From: Bacteroidales bacterium
Lineage (GTDB): Bacteria; Bacteroidota; Bacteroidia; Bacteroidales; P3
Assembly (NCBI GenBank): GCA_017561155.1
Contig: JAFZDP010000006.1
Coordinates: forward strand, 1 to 64,000
Length of the DNA: 64,000 nt
Reading direction: 5' to 3'
Positions 34,101-43,469 of the stretch are shown here, in pieces; within the stretch, counting starts at the first letter, position 1; each line of letters begins with the position of its first letter. Below the pieces are notes generated by a model that saw only the letters and a list, made by a program, of their open reading frames with translations, was not told where the DNA came from and made no database searches. Both the position numbers and the translations under genes were made by a program.

Positions 34101-37100
34101 TTTTACCTGTACTAGTTGTTCCAAGTCAATGACAACGTTGTTGTCTTCCGGCCATATAGCATAAAGGTCGGAAGAACTTGTTCCCCACGGGGTAAGTTTA
34201 AGTGGCACTTCGTATTCGTAGTAGTTGTTTGTAAAGTCGGTACCTATACGTACAAACAAAGATAGGTCGTCGTCGTTAAGATTGTCGGTGTTGAACATCT
34301 TTTCGGCGTGTACAAACATCTTCAGATTCTTGAAATATCTGAAATCGTAGTCTGTGTTTTTGTATATTGCACGAGCGTCGCCCGAAGCCAAATTTTGTAC
34401 ACTCATCTGTATAGACTGTTCGTTTAGTTGGTACGACGATGTGGTGCTGTACCAGCTTTCGCGTTCAATTCCCGGAGGCAAAGCATACGGTACAGGCTCT
34501 CTCGAACCATTTTCTTCTATGTTTACAGTCGATAGGGTAAGGTTTGTATTTTCTACAACACCGGTTGGATAGTCGCCGGGTTGTAATAAGTCTTCGTCGT
34601 ATTTACGCCAAGTGCCGTATACCAATTCCAATGTTGCAAAACGTAGAATGATAGGTTGGTCGAAATCTTTCATAAACATACGTATAAAGCGTATGGATTG
34701 GAAACCTTCTATTTGTCCTACCTTACGTTCCGGATTTCTGATTGGTATTTTGAACTGATACCATTTGCATGTGGTTACTTCGCCGTTGGGCAGTTTTACG
34801 TTGTTTGCTACTTGTATGTCTGTAATATAGTTCTCGCCTATAACCATTTTTGCTGGGTCAAGGTCTATACTGTATTCGTAGTAGTTTTCGGCTTCGCTTA
34901 GGGTGTTGTCCCTGTTTATATCTTCAACGTTAGGGTTGCTCGAAGCTGCTGTTGTGTAGCCTTCGGTATTGTCGGCCGATACGGGCGAATTGCCTTCGGG
35001 GTTGTTAAAGTATTTGTAACGATCGTTTATCTTTACATCATTATTATCCCAATTTGTGCTGCGGAAATATGTGTAGTCGTCGTTCGATGGGTCGGATATA
35101 GCTGCTTGGTATACCGGCGAATCGCTGCCATACAAGGCTTCTATGCTGGCAAGATAAGTAGAAAAGAATGTGTTTTCGTCGTCGGAATCCAAACCATCGT
35201 AACCGATGTCTTGGTATTTTCTCGACGATTCGTTGTTATCGAAAGCGTTTACCAATGCCTGCAATGTTGGCACACGACCCCATATTGTAGTGTCTACGTT
35301 GCCTACCTCTTCGCTGGTAGGTAGTCCGTTTTCGTAACTTTTTCTACCATCTCTCAATATATCTTCCGATATATCTCCTAAGTTGAAATATAGTTTACCG
35401 CCTGTGTGGTTGGGGTTTTCGATAAAAGGGTCCATCACCCAGAACTCTATGGTTTCGATATTCTGAGTCTCGAAGTCGGTGTAGTCCAACTTTCTCATTA
35501 TACCACCCCAACGCGAAGCCGGATTTTTAAGAGTACCATCTTCGTTTACTCCGGCACTGAATGCTGTAGGTGCCACATCATAGTTGTATGGTCCTTTTTC
35601 CGACGGATAGTATGCCAAGTTTAGTTCGTAGATATTGGTAGTTTGTCCTGCAGCAAGTTCCTTGTTTGGGAATACTTCTTGTTCGGTGATACGTCTGGCG
35701 TATGGCATCGACTTATCGTCGGTGGTAATGTTAGATGGCGAGTTGTTGCTATAGAAAATATCGTCGATTCTGTACCATGCCAATTTCGCTCTGTTGAATC
35801 CGTATGCCAAACCCGAACTTGGTTCTGTTTCGGGGAACATCGGCATAGACGATTTTATATCTTGTGGTGTACTGGCCAAATGCCAATAGCTTACACCCAT
35901 AAGGTCTATACTGGATTTTGCTGCTTCAAAATCGTCGATATACGACACACCTTTTTCGTCGCCGGTATTGGCAATGCCCGGCAAAAAGTGTGCAAATTCG
36001 GCATTAAGTGTCAGTGTAGATGTTTCTTTGGTTTGAATACCGGGTAGCAAATCCACCAATTTGGTAATGAACGGAACTTCGTGTTCGTAGTTCAAATCCA
36101 CTCCCCACATAGTGTTGGATATAGGTTCGTCGCCGAAGTTGTTTTTAGCAGTCAGTGGTTTTTGGCTTAGGTTCATAAGTGTTGCTCCAACGTTAAACTT
36201 AGGGTCAATCTCGTAGTTTAGGTGCATACCCAGCATTGTTTTAGTCATCATGCTGAAAGAGTTGCTTTCGCTTGATATGCTGATAGGTGTACCCGAGTTT
36301 AGGATACTTTCGTTTATAATTCTCACTTTACCCATCATATAGTCTACGGTGTAGTCTACATCTTCTATAAGAGGGATACCTCCGGCAGTAACTCTTACCG
36401 AACCTTTTGGAATATTGAAGCCCAACGATATTTCGCCACTCATAGCAGTAGTGTACGACCCTTCCAAATAGTATTTGTTTTGGTCAGGATATTGTTGTGC
36501 CATTGTTTTGGTAAGGGTATATAGCGAGTCAAAGCAATATTTATTTGCTGCCTCGTTGTCGCCCAAAAGTTCTCGTAAGTCTTTTCCGAATGGCTCTACA
36601 TAAGGGAAATAAATTCTACCTGTAGATGACTGTATTATACCACCCGAAGAAGCGGCATTGTCCAACCAGTCGAACACTCCGTCGGGGTAAGGGTTTTGCT
36701 GTCCGTCTACGCGGTCCAACCCAAACAACTCTATAAGAGGAATGCCTTTTTTAGGACCATCGGTATAGTAGCCCGATGGCACTCCGCCTTCATCTCCTTC
36801 GTACAAGATGTTTAAGCGAAACTTCTCTTGGCTTATCTGTGTACTCTTTAAGAAGTAAACGTTTTTCATCATAAGTTTCCATAGCGGACCGCGAGTGTTC
36901 ACTGTGGTACTTTTCAAAAGTTTTACTATAAGGGTGTTGGGTGCTACAACACCGTCGGTGGTAAGTTCCCCTACTTGGTATATTGTAGAGTCGCCTATCA
37001 CTTGGTATTGGAATGCTACTGCAAGTACTTGGTCGGAGCTGAGAGGTTGGTTTAGCGATATAAATCCCAGGCGTGGGTTGAATGTGTATTCGCTTTCGCT

Positions 37101-38456
37101 AAGTTTGCGTGCACTCTCTATCTTTTCAAAGTCTTTTCCCGACGTCATATTCTTGCTTTGCATGTAGCTCGAAATATTGTTTATGCTTCTCACAGAGTTC
37201 TTGTCTACGACATCAAACATGTGGTTGGAACGGTAGTTGTCGGGCAAAGTGCTGTTGCCTTGAGGTATTATTCCATTAGATGGTTTTCTTTCGCCCAAGT
37301 CGGTAAGGGCTAATATATTTCTGTTTTCTGTTATGGCCGAACCTATATTGGTACGCCATACTTCTATTTTAAGAATGTTTATTTTAGAGTTTATAACCGG
37401 CAGTGTTGCCATTGCATTGTTGTAGTTGTCGTAGAAATATTGTGCAATAAAGAAGTGTCGGTTTTCTTCATATTGGTCGGCTTTGAATTCAAATTCTTCT
37501 GTTTGTGCACCTCCCTGCACCTGCATATTTTGCGACTCTGTTTCCTGGTTCGATACTACTGCATCTACAGTCAGCTTACCAAATTTTAGTCGGGTGCGGA
37601 TACCAAACAAACTTTCGCTACCCTGTATCAGTTTGGTTTGTAGTGGCAACGAAACATCTCCGGCTTCCAACACTTGCAATATGTCGTCTTCTTTTCCTTC
37701 GTATTTTAGTTTTACTTTGTTTTCAAAGTCGAATACAGCTTGGGTGTTGTGGTTGATGTCAAAATCTATAATGTCGCCAATCTTGGCGTTAAGGTTCACT
37801 TGTATGTTTTCGGTAAAGTCGAAGTTGGTAACACTACGTTTGCTAATGTCTATACCGGGGTCTTCGCGTTTGTTGTTTACTATGGCAAAAGTAAGTTCGG
37901 CCGAACCGCTGGGTGTTATCTCTATCAGTGGCTTGCCTTGGTTTAGCAGTGCATCTAGTTTGTTGGTTACGTCGCTAAGTCCGGGTAGCAATTGGTTCAG
38001 TATGCTGCCGCCACCTTCTGTGGTCGGAACTGCTGTCTGTGTGCGTTGTTGCCAGTATTTCTGCATCAGTTGGTCCATTTGCCAATCCTGATACTCGTCA
38101 AAGGTAAGATACTTTCTCGAAATTATTACATCGCCGGCCTTTTGTATTATAAGATAGTCGTTGGTTTCGGGGTTGTATTCAACCTCGGTCGTTATGTTCG
38201 ACGGCGATTTTAGGTGCAAAGGGCTGGAGGGTTCGCCTTCTTGGGGCAGGGGATAGTGTAAATTGGAATCCGGATTGTATAAAGGTTCGGGTTCCGACAA
38301 AGTATACAAACTACTACTACCACCTGTTTTATAAACATTGGCAGTGTAGCTGTTGGTGTGTACGATTGTCGATGCTATAGTTATTCCTATAAACGATGTT
38401 ACTATAGCTATTGCAAATATCTTGAATAATCTGTTTTTTATATCTTTGTTACGCAC
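31185..38456 (-). CDS. sprA: SprA/Sov, type IX secretion system outer-membrane translocon protein
   Basis: 2423 residues, the expected size. After an N-terminal membrane/signal segment (FAIAIVTSFIGITIAS) it has the family opening with LHLKSPSNITTEVEYNPETNDYLI, then a run of SprA repeats with many short beta strands, YVEPFGKDL, the MLGMHLNYEID region and a closing C-terminal beta strand GGLTARFSF. SprA forms the giant 36-strand barrel through which T9SS substrates with C-terminal signals cross the outer membrane. The start is a GTG at 38456 (no nearby ATG), followed by MRNKDIKNRLFKIF in frame. It is preceded by ruvA and a beta-helix lipoprotein on the same strand. Its presence implies the organism has the other T9SS parts. 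Confidence 0.95.
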   Translation of the reverse strand: MRNKDIKNRLFKIFAIAIVTSFIGITIASTIVHTNSYTANVYKTGGSSSLYTLSEPEPLYNPDSNLHYPLPQEGEPSSPLHLKSPSNITTEVEYNPETNDYLIIQKAGDVIISRKYLTFDEYQDWQMDQLMQKYWQQRTQTAVPTTEGGGSILNQLLPGLSDVTNKLDALLNQGKPLIEITPSGSAELTFAIVNNKREDPGIDISKRSVTNFDFTENIQVNLNAKIGDIIDFDINHNTQAVFDFENKVKLKYEGKEDDILQVLEAGDVSLPLQTKLIQGSESLFGIRTRLKFGKLTVDAVVSNQETESQNMQVQGGAQTEEFEFKADQYEENRHFFIAQYFYDNYNNAMATLPVINSKINILKIEVWRTNIGSAITENRNILALTDLGERKPSNGIIPQGNSTLPDNYRSNHMFDVVDKNSVRSINNISSYMQSKNMTSGKDFEKIESARKLSESEYTFNPRLGFISLNQPLSSDQVLAVAFQYQVIGDSTIYQVGELTTDGVVAPNTLIVKLLKSTTVNTRGPLWKLMMKNVYFLKSTQISQEKFRLNILYEGDEGGVPSGYYTDGPKKGIPLIELFGLDRVDGQQNPYPDGVFDWLDNAASSGGIIQSSTGRIYFPYVEPFGKDLRELLGDNEAANKYCFDSLYTLTKTMAQQYPDQNKYYLEGSYTTAMSGEISLGFNIPKGSVRVTAGGIPLIEDVDYTVDYMMGKVRIINESILNSGTPISISSESNSFSMMTKTMLGMHLNYEIDPKFNVGATLMNLSQKPLTAKNNFGDEPISNTMWGVDLNYEHEVPFITKLVDLLPGIQTKETSTLTLNAEFAHFLPGIANTGDEKGVSYIDDFEAAKSSIDLMGVSYWHLASTPQDIKSSMPMFPETEPSSGLAYGFNRAKLAWYRIDDIFYSNNSPSNITTDDKSMPYARRITEQEVFPNKELAAGQTTNIYELNLAYYPSEKGPYNYDVAPTAFSAGVNEDGTLKNPASRWGGIMRKLDYTDFETQNIETIEFWVMDPFIENPNHTGGKLYFNLGDISEDILRDGRKSYENGLPTSEEVGNVDTTIWGRVPTLQALVNAFDNNESSRKYQDIGYDGLDSDDENTFFSTYLASIEALYGSDSPVYQAAISDPSNDDYTYFRSTNWDNNDVKINDRYKYFNNPEGNSPVSADNTEGYTTAASSNPNVEDINRDNTLSEAENYYEYSIDLDPAKMVIGENYITDIQVANNVKLPNGEVTTCKWYQFKIPIRNPERKVGQIEGFQSIRFIRMFMKDFDQPIILRFATLELVYGTWRKYDEDLLQPGDYPTGVVENTNLTLSTVNIEENGSREPVPYALPPGIERESWYSTTSSYQLNEQSIQMSVQNLASGDARAIYKNTDYDFRYFKNLKMFVHAEKMFNTDNLNDDDLSLFVRIGTDFTNNYYEYEVPLKLTPWGTSSSDLYAIWPEDNNVVIDLEQLVQVKENRNKAIRSGDADFTNSMLYSEHHGNRKYSVLGTPNIGSVRVIMVGVRNPKKESLMDGNDMLPKSVIVWINELRLSDYSSKGGWAATALARTNLADIGDLSVYGAYTSSGFGALSQSFADLDNVNRTDFEVALNMELGKFFPEKWGIRVPMHVDYSNQIGSPEYNPLDPDVLLYNDINTYATKEQRDSIKSMTQERLSRTNINFMNVRKERISKGKDSNKKHFYDIENFNFSYAYSSEKSQDIDIEYYNKSQHRGGFGYTFSTTPKAWKPFDKVKMFQHKNWKIIKDLNLYYQVKNVMFRTEMFRNFEETKLRNKSSGNIILKPTFYKQFTWDRIYNIQYDLTKNLRFTYDANANARIDEPIGKIDTRTARDSIWESIGSMGTMQNFTQTISGNWDIPINKLPYLDFVRMPISYRTQYTYLGTTAALARMGSVIENSNTFTARGDVMMETFYKRFKWIKKAYEQPKPNQDKSRNNKRDDKLGKDLNKNIKPKEKDDKTDSTEESAFKKIMREAGYFGIRLATGLKTASIQYTNSAGTLIPGFMPEASILGMDNNNLWAPGLGFVLGSQADVIDFLLNNDYLSKDSLMNTPHEQKTNSILAIQASLEPIRNMKIDLTFAQNQATNSSYYYKYDYDLGYMDGPITPTTNGNYTSTVWMFSTAFTDSEELFATFIENRNILAQRYASTNPLSTEMVYDTMAHAYFPYGYSSSSQQVLLSAFLATYTGKNASDVKLSPFFKFPLPNWNISYNGLSKIKYLQKWFVNIALSHRYSSTYTIGNFYTDARIANVANYDYGIETILNDISGNFIPKETIEQVQLTEQFSPLIKLDMSMVNNIQANFEIRKNRTLSMSFANNQLTETTRDAIVLGLGYRFKDVRFSIKTAERTINLKSDVVLRADITRNINKTMLRQVDQNVSQVSSGSEVWTIGISAEYSLTQNLTIRAFIESNINTPYISNSYPNSTTKGGLTARFSF

Positions 38457-38598
38457 TTAATACAAATTCTTTAGAGGAAACGAAGTCCGGTATATCTATC
38501 TTACCGAGTTCCCTTGTTAATACCTCATACTATTTTCCCATATAACCAAATCTTTAGTCCATATTCAATTGTGTGTATCATTATATCTTTGTTCTCCG

Positions 38599-39180
38599 TT
38601 ACAGTACTTTAAGAGCTTGTTTTATCAAGTCTTCCACTGTCATGGTCGGATTGTCGGCTGCTATCTTGTCAAGCACTTTGCTTGCCTGCCCTTTAACAAA
38701 ACCCAACATAACCAATGCAGATAACGCTTCTTCGGTGTTTTTATTGCTTTGTACCACTGTGTTTATTTGCAATTGTTCGTCTATGGTCAGCTTGTCGTGT
38801 AGTTCCAATACTATTCGTTGTGCCGTTTTGGGGCCTATGCCTTTTATGCTTTGTACCATTTTTACATTCTCGCTCACTATGGCATTGGTCAGCTCTTGTG
38901 TGTTCAAGGTAGATAGCATAACTCTTGCCGTAGATACTCCCACGCCATTCACGTTTATAAGATTGCGGAACAATGAACGTTCTTGTTCGTCGAAAAAGCC
39001 ATATAGCAAATGTGCATCTTCTCTTACCACATAGTGTACCAATAGTTTGACTTCGGTCAAATCCTTTATTTGTGTATAGGTGTTTAGCGATATTTCTAAT
39101 AAATATCCAATTCCGTTGTTGTCTATCACCACATACGATGGTGTGGCTTCTGCTATTTCGCCCGATATATAATTGTACAT
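38599..39180 (-). CDS. ruvA: Holliday junction branch migration protein RuvA
   Basis: 193 residues. It starts MYNYISGEIAEATPSYVVID (OB-fold), has the tandem helix-hairpin-helix region with LINVNGVGVSTARVML and IKGIGPKTAQRIVLEL, and ends with a small C-terminal domain (ALSALVMLGFVKGQASKVL) that contacts RuvB. RuvA binds four-way DNA junctions and loads the RuvB motor in recombination and repair. Length is normal. It starts 29 bases after the lipoprotein gene and stops 142 bases before sprA; this ruvA-sprA neighbourhood is common in Bacteroidetes. Confidence 0.95.
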   Translation of the reverse strand: MYNYISGEIAEATPSYVVIDNNGIGYLLEISLNTYTQIKDLTEVKLLVHYVVREDAHLLYGFFDEQERSLFRNLINVNGVGVSTARVMLSTLNTQELTNAIVSENVKMVQSIKGIGPKTAQRIVLELHDKLTIDEQLQINTVVQSNKNTEEALSALVMLGFVKGQASKVLDKIAADNPTMTVEDLIKQALKVL

Positions 39181-39209
39181 ATTTGTCTGTTTTACTTTTG
39201 TTTGTGTTT

Positions 39210-40682
39210 CTACTTATCTCTTTCTTCTGTTGCTTCTACATATTCGTATGCCCCTATCGATGGTGGATTGTTTCGCAAAACGTTGTCCAAATCGTATGGT
39301 ATTTCTATGTAGGCCGAATTTCCGGCATAAAGTGCTGCCGATTCTGCTGCCAAATGATAATTATTTGCCTTTGTATCTACAAATTTAGGGTCTTCGTTAG
39401 TCTTTGTATCTGTTTGTGTGCCAATGTTTGTTTGCTTGGTTCTTATTAAGCAGTTGTAGAATGCAGTGTTGATGTCTGTACCTTCGGCACAGTCGAAAAG
39501 CAATTCTTCTTCGGCCGAACCATAGATAATGCAGTTGTAAAACTCGGCAAAACTTATTGGTCTGAACTGTATGTTGCCATACAAATCGGTGTACCAGTTG
39601 TTAAATATCACACCGGGCGAACGTCGTGCCGAATAGCTCCAATAGTTGGCAAATGTCGAGTTGCTGAACTTGTATTTGCCCCCAAGTGTAAGTGCCAATG
39701 TTGCTGTTCCGCAGTTGCTTACCAATAGGTTGTCGCCTTCTATATGTGCCCCTTGTCCGTATATGCCGGCCAGCGACATATTTTGTACCATGCTGTTGGT
39801 AATGGTCAGAGTAGGGTTGTTGTTCACTACGGTGTCTACCAATATGCCTACTGTGCCATTTTGCAAAACGGCTCCGTTTATTACATTGTTTTTGCTGCCT
39901 GCAGACAGCCACAGCCCTTGCCACTGCCCGGGTAGGTTTTCGTAGTGCCCATCTTTCCGTAGTGAGGTGAATAGTACCGGATTTTGCAAACTGCCATCTA
40001 CATTAAGTGTTCCACCGTCGTACACCCATAGCGTAGCACCATCGGCAAAGTATATTTCTGTGCCTTGCAATATTGTCAAAACGCTGTCTTCGTCTACTAC
40101 AGCGTAGCCGAAAATTATGTGTGGTTTGGTGGCGTCCCATGGTTGGGAGCAGTCGATAACCGAATAGTTGTACACCACTTCGCCCGATGTCAGAGTGTTG
40201 GTAGGGGTGTGGTATATTGCATTGCGACCATAGGCTGTCAGTGCTAATGTCTTGGTGCTGTTGCCAAGCTCAAACACAATGCCGTCTTCTACCAAAAAAG
40301 GCGATGTGCTGCTGTTGGGGTTGATGTTTACCCTTACAAATATAAATGCACTGTCGTGAGAGGCTATAGTAAAATCTCTTATTACCAACGATGTGTCGCC
40401 ATCTACATTTATTCTGAATCGGGAGTTGCCTCCTTCTTTGAGCGATACTTTGTCGAATTTTATGGGGCTGTTAGATGTGTTGTATACCTTTACTTGCTTG
40501 GTTGTAGAGCCCAGCGTGGTAAACACTGTGTCGAAACTTAGGGTGTCTACACTGAACTGCAATTCGTGTAGCGACTCTAAGTACTCATCTTCTTTTACAC
40601 ACGACGTTGTAGAGAATGTGCCCAAAAACAAACACACCACTACAAACGACATTACTGCTATTTTAAATATCTTTACTTTCAA
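39210..40682 (-). CDS. Putative lipoprotein with right-handed parallel beta-helix
   Basis: 490 residues. The signal (KVKIFKIAVMSFVVVCLFLGTFSTTSC) ends in a Cys at about residue 28 in TSC. Residues ~45-145 form an Ig-like domain (VKVYNTSNSPIKFDKVSLKEGGNSRFRINVDG), then a parallel beta-helix from about 185 to 470 (repeated strand-turn pattern such as VINGAVLQNGTVGILVDT and LTITNSMVQNMSLAGIYG). It ends with PSIGAYEYVEA, the end motif of choice-of-anchor-Q/beta-helix proteins. Envelope location is expected; binding of polysaccharide is possible. The start is a TTG at 40682, ten bases after TAGGAG; the first in-frame ATG (residue 11) would cut the signal. Confidence 0.82.
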   Translation of the reverse strand: MKVKIFKIAVMSFVVVCLFLGTFSTTSCVKEDEYLESLHELQFSVDTLSFDTVFTTLGSTTKQVKVYNTSNSPIKFDKVSLKEGGNSRFRINVDGDTSLVIRDFTIASHDSAFIFVRVNINPNSSTSPFLVEDGIVFELGNSTKTLALTAYGRNAIYHTPTNTLTSGEVVYNYSVIDCSQPWDATKPHIIFGYAVVDEDSVLTILQGTEIYFADGATLWVYDGGTLNVDGSLQNPVLFTSLRKDGHYENLPGQWQGLWLSAGSKNNVINGAVLQNGTVGILVDTVVNNNPTLTITNSMVQNMSLAGIYGQGAHIEGDNLLVSNCGTATLALTLGGKYKFSNSTFANYWSYSARRSPGVIFNNWYTDLYGNIQFRPISFAEFYNCIIYGSAEEELLFDCAEGTDINTAFYNCLIRTKQTNIGTQTDTKTNEDPKFVDTKANNYHLAAESAALYAGNSAYIEIPYDLDNVLRNNPPSIGAYEYVEATEERDK

Positions 40683-41096
40683 CTCTTGGTTCTCCTATCA
40701 AAAACTTTATCCGGCAATTGAATAAATAATGCGATAGGGAAACGAAAATAAAAGATTATTATTTTGTTGTGTATCAAAAAAAACTATACCGAACAATGTA
40801 GGCAAAGTTCTGTTTATGGTATGTTTGGGTTGGAAAGCCCTCAGAAGCATGAACGAACAACAATTATAAGGCAATAAATATGCAATGCAATGGCGGTGCA
40901 ATGGTGTTGCAAAGATATCAAAGAAGAAAACCTAACGGTAAAAAAAAACGGAGTGTTTTGCAAGGATACAACTATTTTGGGAATAATGTCGGGGTATTAG
41001 ACCAAAGTTTTTTTGCATACAAATCATAATATCTGAGTATAAGTGTTATAACTGAACGGTTTTACACTACCTATGTTGCATGCTCTGCCGAGCTAT

Positions 41097-41295
41097 CTGA
41101 AAACTTCGTCGCACCTATTCAAAAACTTTATTTCACCTATTCAAAAACTTGCCTATGCATATCTGTAAACTTATTTTCATAGTTTGAAAATATACTTTCA
41201 AGTAATGAAAATATACTTTCAAAGTTTGAAAGTATTCTTTCATAGCGTGAAAATACTTTTTTGAATAAGTCTTGACGATTTTCTGAATAAGTATT
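41097..41295. repeat. AT-rich short-word array in both orientations
   Basis: CACCTATTCAAAAACTT occurs twice in direct orientation (41112-41128 and 41134-41150) and AAGT...TTGAATA-type reverse words occur at 41255-41293. Between them GAAAATATACTTTCAA, GAAAGTATTCTTTCA and GTGAAAATAC alternate with TTTCATAG, so most of the block can fold into overlapping hairpins. It resembles in layout, but not in sequence, the arrays at 1.1, 12.1, 19.9 and 45.9 kb. Confidence 0.65.
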
Positions 41296-41402
41296 ACAAA
41301 CTTTATATATAAGCGGCTTTAGTTTTTCGAACGACTGCTTTTTTCCGTTGCCATAGGTGGCAGTATAGTATTTGTGTCTCTACTATGCCGACAGTGTACA
41401 TG

Positions 41403-41438
41403 AAAAAACGACCAAAGCATTACTTTGGTCGTTTTTTT
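41403..41438. terminator. Bidirectional rho-independent terminator
   Basis: AAAAAACGACCAAAG (41403-41417) pairs exactly with CTTTGGTCGTTTTTT (41423-41437), loop CATTA. It follows the minus-strand lipoprotein gene ending at 41465; no plus-strand gene precedes it. Confidence 0.88.
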
Positions 41439-41464
41439 GTAGGATATTGCGCATTATCACGTAT

Positions 41465-41707
41465 TTACTCCTCTCTGCATTCGTAGCTTTTGTATCTGTT
41501 TCCTTCGTTGTCTACCAATGTGGTGACAGCTGTATTGCCGGCATTTTCTACGCAAGAGGTGCCTCCCACTGCTTTAAAACGAGTTTCCCATTCCCATATC
41601 GAGCCATCGGCGTTTTGCGAACGCGAAGTGCAAACACAAGTCTTGGCACACGAACTAAATAGTATCGCAACCAAAGCCATTGCCGATAAAATAGATATTC
41701 TTTTCAT
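41465..41707 (-). CDS. Small putative lipoprotein, Cys-rich
   Basis: 80 residues from ATG 41707 (MKRISILSAMALVAILFSSCAKTC). The lipobox FSSC gives a lipidated Cys near residue 20. The mature protein has four further Cys (KTCVC, SCVEN, YECRE), which could pair in the envelope, and no family I recognise. The open frame reaches 41830, but the upstream part lacks the character of a protein and the signal fixes the start at 41707 (or 41716). A strong terminator follows. It lies between two unrelated genes on the same strand with gaps on both sides. Confidence 0.75.
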   Translation of the reverse strand: MKRISILSAMALVAILFSSCAKTCVCTSRSQNADGSIWEWETRFKAVGGTSCVENAGNTAVTTLVDNEGNRYKSYECREE

Positions 41708-41930
41708 ATTCTTCATTTTTATTATACATATAATATACTCTCCAAAAACGCTAAAAGATGGAAAATAGTATTTATCATCGGTGGTAAATATAATTTTATA
41801 TACTATGCTTTTGCGTTGTGGAATTTTCATCTGTGTGGGGGTATATTATATCTATATAGATATATTAGAAATCATCCACCTATGTAACAAACACAATATT
41901 AAGTATTATCGCAATTTATACATAAATATA

Positions 41931-43469
41931 TTAATGCTTGGCATGTGTACGCATTGCCAACATTATCGATTCGCCTACCAATGCAATATCCGCCAATATG
42001 TAATGACGTTTATCGCCAAACTTAACGGTATGTGCTGCCGTTTCTGCTGTTTTAAGTATATCTTTTCGTACTTCAAAATCGCCAAAGAAGGTAGAACTAC
42101 CCGTTAAAAAAGCAGTGCCCGACGGACTTAACTCGAATAAAATGGGCCCGGCATCGATGTCTATCCCCATATAACATTTTCTGTCCCAATACTCTTTCAA
42201 GCCCGAAAGAAAACTATCTTTCCAAAATAAGACTTTTAGTTTTTCATACTGACTTTGTGCAAATTCTTCATCTATAAAAGTCAGGTAATAACAGTTCAAA
42301 GCAGAATAAGAACCTTTAATAGGGCTGCTTTTATACATTTCGCCATTTTCGTTTAGAAACGAAACCAATAGTCCTGTAGTGCTATCCAGCCACTCTTCTT
42401 TTGCTGTTGCAATCCATTTATCTACAGTAGAGCGGTACTTATTATCGTTCATATCGGCATACTTGTTCAGTGCCACAATGGCAACAAGCATATCAGGAAC
42501 ATAGATAGCTTCTCCGGGATATGTAGGCAAGTTTAAATTCCCACTATTAAGTATTCTTCTGTTCATACTCTCGCATAAGTCCGACAGCAAATCGTCGTAT
42601 TTATCGCTGCCTCCAAGCTCTTTATATCCGCATATCATCCAAGCCAAATGACTCAAATATGATACATGACTATTATCTCCTCTCAAACTTTCCAAAGCGT
42701 CTTCATTCCATCGCATGGCATCGTAGTGGCGAATTTCTTTTGATATTACGATGTTTATGAGGGTGTCTATGTATAATATATTTTCTTCTTTCGTGTCGGG
42801 ATATATATAGGAGAGGTTTACAAGAGCTGCCGACAACATCGAACAAGAATATAAAGCCCACTCTCCTTGAAACTGTTCACCTATTGATGAAGGCATTTCG
42901 GCAAGTACTTTTTGCGGAGATGTTACCAGTTTTTCTACCAAATAATTCTTTCGTTCGAGAATATCATCTGTTTCGGTTTGCAATGATTTGTGTTCTTGGC
43001 AAACATAAAAAACGCTAAAGAACTTCAGCACAACGATAAACAGTATTGCAACAGAATAGACAATTGTTTTGCCATACTTATTTGTTTTGCAGATACCTTT
43101 TATATATCTCTGTAAAAATCTACAGCCTATAGAACATGCTAAACCATATAGTGGCAGTAATATGTTAAACCACAATGATGCTTTCCAAGCATTGACAGAG
43201 CATGATAATGTTATGGATATTACTATATATATAATGTACGGCCAAACAACCCATTTGAAGCGTAGCTCTTTTGGACAGAATTTCCAATATACCACATACA
43301 AAGATGTATATAAAAATATAGATACAACAGCCTCCAAGCTATATTCATAATTCCACAAATACGGCATAATGAAATACAGAAATATTTGCAAAGCAGACCA
43401 CTTGCATATTGTAAATGCAGCGGACAAAACTCTGTTTAAAACATCATCTTTCATTATCGATTTAGCCAT
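41931..43469 (-). CDS. Membrane protein with linalool dehydratase/isomerase-like domain
   Basis: 512 residues. The N-terminal ~175 residues hold about five membrane segments (LQIFLYFIMPYLW, VVSIFLYTSLYVVYW, VVWPYIIYIVISITLSC and others). The remainder is a soluble (alpha/alpha)6-like domain with the conserved stretches DALESLRGDNSHVSYLSHLAWMICGY, LPTYPGEAIYVPDMLVAIVAL and GSYSALNCYYLTFIDEEFA, which I recall from Bacteroidetes proteins annotated as linalool dehydratase/isomerase domain proteins; this is memory, not a search. The reaction and substrate here are unknown, and the membrane part argues against simple terpene metabolism. Isolated gene; no operon partner. Confidence 0.6.
   Translation of the reverse strand: MAKSIMKDDVLNRVLSAAFTICKWSALQIFLYFIMPYLWNYEYSLEAVVSIFLYTSLYVVYWKFCPKELRFKWVVWPYIIYIVISITLSCSVNAWKASLWFNILLPLYGLACSIGCRFLQRYIKGICKTNKYGKTIVYSVAILFIVVLKFFSVFYVCQEHKSLQTETDDILERKNYLVEKLVTSPQKVLAEMPSSIGEQFQGEWALYSCSMLSAALVNLSYIYPDTKEENILYIDTLINIVISKEIRHYDAMRWNEDALESLRGDNSHVSYLSHLAWMICGYKELGGSDKYDDLLSDLCESMNRRILNSGNLNLPTYPGEAIYVPDMLVAIVALNKYADMNDNKYRSTVDKWIATAKEEWLDSTTGLLVSFLNENGEMYKSSPIKGSYSALNCYYLTFIDEEFAQSQYEKLKVLFWKDSFLSGLKEYWDRKCYMGIDIDAGPILFELSPSGTAFLTGSSTFFGDFEVRKDILKTAETAAHTVKFGDKRHYILADIALVGESIMLAMRTHAKH

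Larger units (their letters stand above)
40683..41464. other. Gene-free stretch with repeat words
   Basis: A -7-like TATCTTTG on the minus strand (plus 40910-40917) may serve the beta-helix lipoprotein, with a long leader. An AT-rich set of repeats lies at 41097-41295 and a bidirectional terminator at 41403-41438. Open frames here are short and without recognisable features. Nothing else seen. Confidence 0.55.
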
